The position numbers were made by a program, and so were the translations under genes. Source: Tridacna crocea (taxonomy: Eukaryota > Mollusca > Bivalvia > Cardiida > Cardiidae). From it: a stretch of DNA of 64,000 nucleotides. Below are positions 23,601 through 35,600 of this stretch, piece by piece. The number at the start of each line of letters is the position of its first letter. Position 1 is the first letter of the stretch. The stretch spans positions 38,534,619 to 38,598,618 of the forward strand of contig OX031071.1 of assembly GCA_943736015.1 (NCBI GenBank). The letters run 5' to 3'. The notes below the pieces were generated by a model. It was not told the DNA's origin and did no database searches. It saw only the letters and a program-made list of their open reading frames with translations.

Positions 23601-26600
23601 CAGATGATGCAAAAACATTCATTAATACACCCGCGGTATTTTCCATGAGACTCTCTGAATTCACCTTCACTCTTAATGACCTTGACATCATCAAGGTCAC
23701 AACACTAAAGGTCAGTGCCCTTAAAGCTAAATCTTCAATGTAGAGCAAATTAAGAATCTTAACAATAAATAATTTTTGTATACCTCTGAAATAAATTTCA
23801 GACAATCATTTGACCTTTCTGAATTCGTCCTCATTCCTCATGACCTTGACATCTTCAAGGTCACAGCTCAAAAGGTCTCTGTCCTTTATCAATTACCACA
23901 CAATTCCTACTTTTGATGACCCTGAGAAAGAAGCCTGTAAAAAACATTGTGAGAAAAGGAGAAAATGCTGGTAACCAGCATTTTCTCCTTTTCCCACAAT
24001 GTTTTCTACCGCTCACAAAACAAATTTCAAATTTTCAGTCACATTTATTTTGTCATCTGCAAATGCTTTCGAATTGGACAGTCTAAAAATTTTGTCGTTT
24101 GATAATGAGTTAACAGTAGATCTTCATTGTTAGCATAAACCAAATAAGCAAGAGGTATTAATTTATAAAATAGATCAAGTCTGTGCATTTTGATAATTCT
24201 ACGTATTCACCTTCACTCTTCCTGACCTTGACATCTTCAAGGTCAAAGTTCAAAAGGTCACTGTCCTTCACATCAGATCTTCATTGTAAGCACAGACCAA
24301 ATGACCAAGAAGTATTCATTTAGAAAATAGATTAAGTCTCTACATTTTGATAATTCTATGTACCTTGAAATACATTCCTGGTACACATTTGACCTTTCTT
24401 AATTCACCTTCACTCTTCATGACCTTGACATCTTCAAGGTCACAGTTCAAAAGGTCACTGTCCTTCACAGTAGATCTTTATTGTAAGAGCAGACCAAACA
24501 ACCACGAGGTATTAGTTTATAAAATAGATAAAGTCTGTACATTTTGATATTTCTACGTACCTTGAAATACATTCCTGACATCCGTTTGACCTTTCTGAAT
24601 TCACCTTCACTCTTCATGGCCTTCACATCTTCCGGGTCAGAATCTTCAGGGTCACTGTCTTCCATAAGCATCAAGTCAAGTTTCTTGTCCTTGTGAAGCT
24701 TCCTTGATCCAAAAGATGTAGGCTTATCAGGGTCCTGAAACAAAATCCAAATTGGGTTTTAAATAACAAAATGAAAATTTTACTTTAGTTTTTTTTTTAG
24801 CAGAATATGGGTAAAACTTGTCCATGCCAGCAGCATTATTTCGCTTCTGATTATCCTCTAAAGAAAATGCATATCAAGCCAATAGACAAAAACATAAAAA
24901 TTTTAATAAAAAGACATGAATAAATGAGCTGAGGCCATGATTTGTTCATTGTGAAATACTCTCAGTACATTGTTACCTATGGTACTTTGCTTATATTTGG
25001 GTACTCTTCATAGAGAAAATGTTGGAGGTGGTACTCTTCATACAGATAATGTTGGAGGTGGTACTCTTCATACAAGTATTTATCTGTTGTCATAGTGAGA
25101 TGTTGTCTGCGCATGTCATATTCTTCGAAGATTCAACTGTCTTATATGACACATCACTAGCCCCGAAAGTGGGCTGACTGTAATATTACGCTCTATAAAG
25201 TAGCAATGTTGAAAATAGCTTTTATCAATATGTTTGAGGATAAATGAGACCTGCTTTAGCTCCAGATTTCTCTAAACTGATGATCATAGCTGAGTGAATT
25301 GCACGAGATAGCGTTTTATTGAGTAAACCTTTATTTTAGTTTTAAATTTAAAGTAACTGTTGTTGCATAGGAAAGTGGTTCGGTTCTGTACCCAGGATGT
25401 CCATATTAGATAAATGAGTATTTATAGAATGCCATCCAGCAGGAGATAATGCATAGTGAGATGATTTGAAAATTCTATCTGCACACCCACAGAAGAGACT
25501 TGTTACTACTAAAGTAAAATTTAAAGGGGCCTAGATCAACATTTAAACAAACAAATTTTTGCCAATATCAAATATGTCAAAATATGAGTGCAATTATTTA
25601 GAGCAAATTCAGATGTTATCTCTTTAATATTACAATTTTTCACTGTCCTATACATTAGGTTAGAATTAATGCAGGTGTAGTCTAGGTCCCTGGAACCAAA
25701 CCGAACAGAGAGAGATCAATATACAGTAAGTTGTGATATCTAGTTTCTAAATTAACTCTTTACCAAACAACAAAATTTTAGACTGGTCCAAATTGAAAGC
25801 ACTTGCAGAGGACAAAATATAGGTAATTCAATGACTGAATTTTGTTGTCAGCAGGGTAGAAAATATTGTGGGAAAAGGAGAAAATGCTGGTTATCAGCAT
25901 TTTCTCCTTTTCCCTCTATGTTTTCAAAAGGCTTTTCTCTTAGGGTCGTTAAAAGTCGGGTTTGTGTGGTAAAGAGTTAAAGTAAAATAAATATGTTTAA
26001 CTCTTTACCAAACGACAATATTTTAGGCTTGTCCAAATCAAAAGCATTTGCAGATAACAAAATAAACATGACTGAAAATTAAAAATTTGTTTGTGAAGAG
26101 TAGAAATTACCAGCATTTTCTCCTTTTTCCACAATGTTTTCTTAAGGCTCCTTTCTGAGGGTCGTCAAAAGGAGGGATTGAGTGGTAATGGGTTAAAGTA
26201 AAATAAATATGTTAAAACAGAACTAAACAAAGATGTTACCTCCAGTTTGACCTTAGACAAGGTCGCTGTTGTCCTTGCAGTGAGGGCATAAGCTGGAGGC
26301 TCGGAGCTGTGCAGACTTGGCTGGGATCCCCTGAAGAACAGAAATGAACTTGCAACTACGTATCAGAACAAGTGACAATTTTGTGCAATGGTTGCAAGTC
26401 TGTCTCTAGTGCCAAGAAGGTCATTTGGCACATATTTTGGAGAGATCATAACTTTTGTGCAGCCCTTTCTAGATTACTGAAACTTTTGGGTATAATCATA
26501 TACAGACAGAAACTCATGTGTACAAAATTAGAATACCACCATGACACTTTGAATTCCTTAGGGAATAATTAAAACACTATGAAAAACAATATGGATACAG

Positions 26601-29600
26601 GATAAATGCTAAAAAAATGTTTTAGAAAGTTAAAGTGTTTCTAACTCTTGAAAAAGGGAAGAGTGGAAATACTGAACATTAGAGTGTTATTTTTCATAGA
26701 AAACTAGAATAATTTTGCTTTATTTTTGTAGGAGTAATTAAGAAGTTTATGGATTCTATTTTTTTAGGGTCACCCTGTAGATATAACTGAAAAAAAAAAA
26801 AATACTGGAAATAGCTTTAAACACCATAAATCAATCAATTAACCCTTCTTAACTCATTACCAAACAACAAAATTTTTGGCTTGTCCAAATCAAAAGCATT
26901 AATTTTGCAGACGACAAAATAAAAGTGACTGAAAATTAAAAATTTGTTTGTGAAGGATAGAAAACATTGTGGGAAAAGGTGAAAATGCTGGTTACATGCA
27001 TTTTCTCCTTTTCCCATATTGTTTTCCAAAGGCTTCTTTCTCAGGGTCGTCAATAAAAGGAATTGTGTGGTAATGGGTCAAATCATCCTAGAAGCACCTG
27101 CATATTAAGACTACATCTACCAATTTTCTTACAATTGCTTGGCTGGCCTCTAAATACAGATTCAACTATTCTAATAATTAATACTAAACCCTCAGAGCAA
27201 CAAAGAAAACTAGAGCTGCCACTGAATGCGACTTAATACCCCCACCAGCGCTATGACAGAAACAGGTAATTACTAGTATTTTGTACACAGATGGACACAT
27301 GGACACACAGACAGATGCACGTGAGGACAGACATACGGACAGATGGGCTGATTCCAGTATACCTCTGAAAACATTCGTTTTGCTGTGGTAGAACTAACAA
27401 AAATGAAATTTCATGATATCAGGGCTGCATCTGTTTAAACTACTTCAGCAAAGAGGCTGCACATTTTGTACTGCCTGATTTTTTATCTTTACTGGCTGCA
27501 AAGGCAACTATAGCCATGAAAAGCACTTAAAAGTTTAAGACTATTTAACATGAAATATGTAGTAGAACTGATCCAATAACACACTGGACATTATATATCA
27601 TTATACTGCAAAGAAATTTCTCGTGATCCGATTGAATAGTATGCCCCGAACATATGTATCATGTACTCCGGCAAAACCAATGTAAAAGCATTTTCCCTTT
27701 CGGGAGCCCCAACATCCAAATTGGCAGCGTCGATCAAGATCAACATCAAGATATTACGCCAAACTGCATGTTTTAGCACATATTACCAAGGTTTCATTGA
27801 CGTCAGTTCCCAGTGACATCAGTTTTCACTGAACTGAGGTACTCAGAAGGGAAATTCTACTTCATCAGCGAACTGAATATTTTTAACAAAAAAAAACAGG
27901 TGAAATTCAATAAAAAAAACTTTGCAGTATAATAAATTCATTGTATGGTCAGGTGGCAGGGGACTTGGAAATTTGTTCAGGGCTGTGGTGAATCATGTCT
28001 CCACCTCGCTTTCCGCTTGGAGTGACATGATTCACCTCAACTGTGAACAAGTTTCCAAGTCCCCTTACACCTGACCATACAACCAATATAGTTTGATCTG
28101 GATCCAGACCTCCAGATAAGAGAGAATGATGGCATTCTAAATCCATTATTTCACAATGAGACGATTCTAATGAGTACCCACAACATAGGGTTTAGTGGAG
28201 AATTGCTCCCTCTGTCTGGAGCTCTACTAATCTATACTGTCTACATAGACATAAAAAAATGTCTAGAATATTTCAAAGATAAATTAACTATACACAGCTG
28301 CATCTTGCACATATAATATATAATTATACATGTATATACGTAGCTTACATGTGCCATTATTACAGTACTTATCAAGCATGCATTTAACCCCTACGGTGCC
28401 TTTATATTACTTTATATTACTTTATATTACCTTTATATTACTTGTATAAGAGGCATGTGCCATGACATGGGGGTTTAACCCTTTCCCAAACGACAAATTA
28501 TAGACTCTTCTAAACTGAAAGAGATTGCAGACGACAATTTTAACTTTCATAACAATGGCAGAAAATTATCCAAATGGGCAGAAAACACTGTGGGAAAAGG
28601 AGAAATTGCTCGTTTCGAGCAATTTCTCCTTTTCCCACAGTGTTTTCAAAGGACTTGTACTGCAGACACATAAAAACAAGAGGACCATGATGGTCCTATA
28701 TCGCTCACCTGAGTACTAAGCTGTAAAATCAAACTTGTGACCCCTGGGCAGGGCCAATTTTGACCCCAGGGGCATCCTAAGAAAAAAAAAAAACTTGCTA
28801 GAGGTACACTAGGAGATGCAACTTAAAAAATATCAAAGCTCTATACCTTCTAGTTTCAGAGAAGTAGAATTTTAAAGTTTTCCTTCTTTGTTCATATGTT
28901 TCGAACTTGTGAACCCTGGGCAGGGCAAGTTTAGACCCCAGGGGCATCGTATGAAGAAACTTTGTAGAAGTCCACTAAAAGATGCTACATACCAAATATC
29001 AAAGCTCTACGCCTTCTAGTTTCAGAGAAGAATAATATTGACATTTTCCTTCTTTGTTCCTATGTTTCGAACCCATGACCCATGGGGCAGGGTAAGTTTT
29101 GACCCCAGGGGCATCATATGAACAGACATTGTAGAAGTCCACTAGGAGATCCTATTTACCAAATATAAAAGCTCTACATAATCTAGTTTCAGACAAGAAA
29201 AATTTTCAATTTTTCCTTCTTTATTTCTATGTATTAAACTTGTGACCCCCGGGGCGGGGCCAGTTTTGACCCCAGGGACATCATATGTACAATCTTGGTA
29301 GACGTCCACTAGGAGATGCTACATACCAAATATCAAAGCCCTGCACCTTCTAGTTTCAGAGAAGAAGAATTTTAAAGTTATCCTTCTTTGTTCCTATATT
29401 TCAAAATTGTGACCCCCGGGGCGGGGCCATTTTTGACCCCAGGGACATCATATGAACAATCTTGGTAGAGGTCCACTAGGAGATGCTACATACCAAATAT
29501 CAAAGCTGTACATACTCTAGTTTCAGAGAAGAAGATTTTCAAAGATTTCCTTCTGTGTTCTATGTTTCAAAATTGTGACCCCCGGGACGGGGCCAGTTTT

Positions 29601-32600
29601 GACCCCAGGGACATCATATGAACAATCTTGGTAGAGGTCCACTAGGAGATGCTACACACCAAATATCAAAGCTCTACGCCTTCTAGTTTCAAAGAAGAAG
29701 ATTTTCAAAGTTTTCCTTCTTTGTTCCTATGTTTCAGAATTGTGACCCCCGGGGCGGGGCCAGTTTTGACCCCAGGGACATCATATGAACAATCTTGGTA
29801 GAGGTCCACTAGAAAATGTTACATACCAAATATCAAAGCCCTGCACCTTCTAGTTTCAGAGCAGAAGAATTTTAAAGTTTTCCCTCTTTATTCCTATGTT
29901 TCAAACTTGTGACCCCCGGGGCGGGGCCATTTTTGACCCCAGGGACATCATATGAACAATCTTGGTAGAGGTCCACTAGAAAATGTTACATACCAAATAT
30001 CAAAGCCCTGCACCTTCTAGTTTCAGAGCAGAAGAATTTTAAAGTTTTCCTTCTTTATTCCTATGTTTCAAACTTGTGAGCCCCGGGGCGGGGCCAGATT
30101 TGACCCCAGGGACATCATATGAAGAATCTTGGTAGAGGTCCACTAGGAAATTCTACATACCAAATATCAAAGCCCTGCACCTTCTAGTTTCAGAGAAGAA
30201 TAATTTTGAAGTTTTCCTTCTTTGTTCCTATGTTCCAAACTTGTGACCCCCGGGGCGGGGCCAGTTTTGACCCCCGGGACATCATATGAACAATCTTGGT
30301 AGAGGTCTACTAGGAGATGCTACATACCAAATATCAAAGCTCTACGCCTTCTAGTTTCAGAGAAGAAGATTTTCAAAGATTTTGCTATTTTTTTCCTTTC
30401 GGTTGCCATGGCAACCAGAATTATGGGTGGAATTTAATCTCTTGAACAACTTTGGTAGAGCTTCACCCAAGGAACATCCCTGCCAAGTTTCATCAAGATT
30501 GGCCCAGTGGTTTAGGAGGAGAAGATGTTTAAAGAAATTGTGGACGACGGACGACGGACGACGCACGACGCACGACGGACGCCGGACATTGAGTGATCAC
30601 AAAAGCTCACCATGAGCACTTCGTGCTCAGGTGAGCTAACAAGGGCTTGTTTGGAAAAGGGTTAACTCTTTACCAGACTACAAAATCTTGCCCTTGTCCA
30701 AATTGAAAGCATTTGCAGACCACAATTTCAGAGTGGCTTAAATGGCGCAAATTTTCTTTGATTAGGTAGAACACATAGTGGAGAAAAGGAGAAAATACTG
30801 GTTATCAGTATTTTCCCCTTTTCCCACAATGTTTTCTACCCTTCACAAAACATAATTCAAATTTTCAGTCACTTTTATTTTGTCATCTGCAAATGCTTTC
30901 GATCTGGACAAACGTAAAATTTTGTCGTTTGGTAATGGGTTAAAACTCGGGATTGTGTGTTATAGAGTTAATGCTTCTATACAATCCATGATACCAGGAA
31001 AGTCACCACATACTTATTTCTTTAACCCTTTACCCCATAAAGCATTTCTATGATATCTCTAATTGACCCTAAATAACAGCAAGGATGAAGCCGTTTTTTT
31101 TCATGGGTATATGACACCTTTGGATAGCATAGAAAACATTGTGACAAAAGGTAAAATTGCTCGTTACGAGCAATTTTACCTTTTGCCACAATGTTTTCCA
31201 AAGGCTCCTACAAGCAATGTGTAGAAATGAGTATCTATGGAGTAAAGGGTTAAAGATCCATAAAAATCCATTTTTGTCCAACAAACAACTGAATCATGAG
31301 GTAGACTGGTCCTCCAGTATGCAGAAAATTTACAAACAGCAAACAGTGTTGACCCATGACAGCCTGCACTAATTCAATACTTTTTGCAGATGCATTAACC
31401 CTTTCCCAAACAACAAACTTTTGAACTAGACCAAATTCAAAGCATTTGCAGACGATAATTCAACTCTTGTTGAAAAGATTATTTCTGTCTATGATAGGGT
31501 AGAAAACATTGTGGGAAAAGGAGAAAATGCTGGTTACCAGCATTTTCTCCTTTTCCCTCAATGTTTTCAAAAGGCTACTATTCCAGACCCGTAAAAACCA
31601 GGGATTGTTTGGGCAAGGGTTAAGGCTTCTTTTCACAAAACATTACTTATTTTGAAATAAATATTTTTTTTTTCCCATGCATATACTTCTATTTACAAAC
31701 TCACCACCACAAAGCTAACATGATAAACAAATAGTTTCTTTGTCAAGATTAGATAAAAGATAGATACAGAAAGTATCTCTTTTCTCCTTTCTTAACATTT
31801 TCTATTTTAATGGTGCTTATCGTTTTGCTTTGCAAAGAATCTACAGAAGAAAAAAAAAAGATAGATAACTTAACTCTTTATCACACAATCCCAACTTTTA
31901 ACGACCCTGAGAAAGAAAGCTTTTGAAAACATTGTTGGAAAAGGAGAAAATGCTAGTTACCAGAATGTTTTCTACCCTTCCTACATCAAATTTCAATTTT
32001 TGAGATACGTTGTTTTTGTCATCTACAAGTACTCTCAATTTGGACTAGTTCAAAATTTTGTCATTTGGTAAAGGGTTCACTCTTTACCAAACGACAAATT
32101 TTAGACTGGTCCAAACTGAAAGCACTAGCAGACGACAAAATAAGCGTAACTCAAAAATTGAAATTTGTTTCCAGCAGGGCAGAAAACATTGTTGGAAAAG
32201 GAGAAAATACTGGTTACCAGTATTTTCTCCTTTTCCCACAATGATTTCAAAAGGCCTGTATCTCAGGGTAATAAAAACCAGGGATTGTTTGGTAATGAAT
32301 TAACTCTTTTCCAATGACAAAATTTTAGAATGGTCCAATTTGAAAGCATTTGCAAACAACAAAATAAATGTGAATCAAAAATCGAAATTTGATTTTGGAA
32401 GGGTAAAAAACATTGTGGGAAAAGGAGAAAATGCTGGTTACCAGCATTTTCTCCTTTTCCCACAATGTTTTCAAAAGGTTTCTTTCGCGGGGTCGTCAAA
32501 AGTCTGCATTGTGTGGTAAAGAGTAAATATGCCAGCAAATGGGCAGAGAGGCCCGTAAAATAAACATGTCTATATTTTGGACCAATCACAAACTTCTATT

Positions 32601-35600
32601 TATTCAATTGTTATCAACACCAGAAAGTGGGTCAAGAGCCAGCACATCCAGGTATGCTGAAAAAGCCTGTATGGTGGTGAGTTAATTCTAATAATTACCC
32701 ATTTTGACTGCTGGGTGGAGTGAGAGTTTTCCTTGAAATAATAAAAAAATCTTTTTTTTTCTTTTAACTTATTACCAAACAACAATATTTTAGGCTTGTC
32801 CAAATCGAAAGCATTTGCAGACGACATAATAATAGTGACTGAAAATTTGAAATTTGTTTTGTGTAGGGTAGAAAACATTGTGGGAAAAGAGGAAAATGCT
32901 GGTTACCAGCATTTTCTCCTTTTCCCACAATTTTTTCAAAAGGCTTCTCTCTCAGGGTCTTTAACCCTTTACCAAAAATCCCTGGTTTTTATGGGTCTGG
33001 AATAGCAGCCTTTTGAAAACATTGTGGGAAAAGGAGAAAATGCTGGTAACCAGCATTTTCTCCTTTTCCTACAATGTTTTCTACCCCATAACAGACAGAA
33101 TTCATCTTTTCAGCAAGAGTTGAATTGTCATCTGCAAATGCTTTCAATTTAGTCTAGTCCAAAAGTTTGTCATTCGGGAAAGGGTTAAGCGGGATTGTGT
33201 GGTAAAAAGTTAACCCATTACCACACAATCCCTACTTTTGATGGCCCTGAGAAAGAAGCCTTTTGAAAACACTGTGGGAAAAGGAGAAAATGCTGGTAAC
33301 CAGCATTTTCTCCTTTTCCCACAGTGTTTTCTACCCTTCCCAGAACAAATTTCAATTTTTCAGTCACCTTTATTTTGTCGTCTGCAAATGTTTTCACTTT
33401 GGGCCAGTCTAAAATTTTCTTGTGTGGTAAAAAGTTAAATATAATACCTTAACAACCGCTTTAGGAAGAATTCTCTTAAGCTCAGTGGTGATGGTGTTAG
33501 CCTTTCGTTTGGGGCGCTCTAGGTTCAAGTCCTGCCCAGTCCCTGTATTTCTGCTAGGCATTTAAATTTCTTCATTTGTTTCTTTGTTACGGACTTTGTT
33601 CGTTAGATGGGGGCTTATCTGGGATTGGCCAGTGAGTCATTAACTCCATTTGTTGCCCAAAAACAGATTTGTGGTATAGAATAATTAGTTTTAGAAAGGG
33701 GGGAAGAAAAGATCATGGAAACAAGAGAAAATGCTGGTAACTAGCATTTTCTCCTTTTCCAACAATGTTTTCAAAAGCTTTCTTTCTTGGGGTTTGTAAG
33801 AAGGGATTGTTTGTTAACTCTTTACCAAACAATGAAATTTCAGGCTAGTCCATTTGCATTTGCAGATGACAAAATAAACGTTGCTCAAAAAATGAAATTT
33901 GTTTTGGGAAGGTAGAAAACAATGCGAGAAAAGGAGAAAATGCTGGTTATAAGCATTCTTTCCTTTTCCTACAATGTTTTCAAAGGCTTTTTCTTCAGGG
34001 GCGTCAAAACTCAGGATTGTGTGGTAAAGAGGTAAAGGTTTAACCCTTTACCACACAAGAAAATTTTAGACTGGTTCAAATTGAAAGCATTTGCAGGCGA
34101 CAAAATAAAGGTGACTGAAAAATGGAAATTTCTTCTGGGAAGGGAAGAAAACACTGTGGGAAAAGGAGAAAATGCTGGTTACCAGCTTTTCAAAAGGCTT
34201 CTTTCTGGGGGGCGTCAAAAGTAGGGATTGTGTGGTAATGGGTTAACTCTTTATCAAACGACAAAATTTTAGACTAGTCCTAATTGAAAGCACTTGCAGA
34301 CGACAAAATACATGTATTTAAAAAATTGAAAATTGTTTTCAGCAGGGTAGAAAACATTGTGGGAAAAGGCGAAAATGCTGGTTACCAGCATTTTCTCCTT
34401 TTCCCACAGTGTTTTCAAAAGGCTTTTTCTTCAAGGGTGTCAAAACTCAGGATCATGTGGTAAAGAGTTAAAGGGTATAATGACCAGCATTTTCTCCTTT
34501 TCCAACAATGTTTTCAAAAGTTTTGTCCATCAGGGTCATTAAGTCGGGATTGTTTGGTAGAGGGTTAATGAAACATTATAAGTTTTCAAGGACAGATAAA
34601 GGTCAAAGGTCAAAGGTCAAGGTCGGAGAAGACAAAAGGTCAACTTACATGTCACTGTTGATGTCACTTTGTGAACCCAATACAGGTGCTTCACCGTCAC
34701 GATATTTCTCACCTCCCGTTCGTCTACGATCTGGGTATGATGTCAGAGCGGATGAAAACTCCAGTTCAACCTCATATTCCTTCATCCCACCTAGATACCT
34801 GCGGATCGATAGCAGATGTTCAAGCATATATATGGCCTGCAACATGCGAAAAGGGGCATTCGGACATTTGTGTAAAGTGTCGTCTTCGATCAGCGTGTGC
34901 AGTCCGCACAGGCTAATCCGAAATGACACTTTCCCATTTTATATGATTTTCTGTTTTACGCAGGTCTACATAGCACAAAATCTAATGTAGTCGTAAAGTG
35001 CCATCTCTGATTAGCCTGCGCGGACTGCGCAGGCTAATACGGGACGACACTTTACACAAATGTCCGAATGCACCTTTTCGCGTGTTGCACTCCATATATT
35101 AGCAGGTCTCCAGCAACAGGTGACCAAGCAAGATAAACCATTACATGTACCACACAAACCCTGCTTTTGACGAACCTAGGAAAGAAGCCTTTAGAAAACA
35201 TTGTGGGAAAAGGAGAAAATGCTGGTAACCAGCATTTTCTCCTTTTCTCACAATGTTTTCTGTATAACGACCTAACGACTCATGGGGTACACTCATAATT
35301 TGAAAAAATTTTACTAAATGCAGATATTTTCGGCCAAGTTCAGCCTGTGCACTTAGGTGACCTTGGACTATATTTTTGAAAATTCATTAATCCTTTCCCA
35401 AAAAATCCTTGCTTTTTACGGGTCTGGAATAGTAGCCTTTTGAAAAACATTGTGGGAAAAGGCGAAAATGCTGGTAACCAGCATTTTCTCCTTTTCCCAC
35501 AATGTTTTCTACCCCATCATAGACAGAAATCATCTTTTCAGCAAGAGTTGAATTGGCGTCTGCAAATGCTTTCAATTTGGTCTTGTCCAAAAGTTTGTCG

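Noticed and set aside
12713-30400. CRISPR-like regularly spaced repeats
   Set aside because: Units of about 165-170 bp with no spacers, in an animal intron; these are transposon tandem units.
34508-34990. 160-residue plus-strand open frame
   Set aside because: It is antisense to exon 11 and continues into a MITE and repeat H; the minus-strand splice signals and phase fit exon 11.
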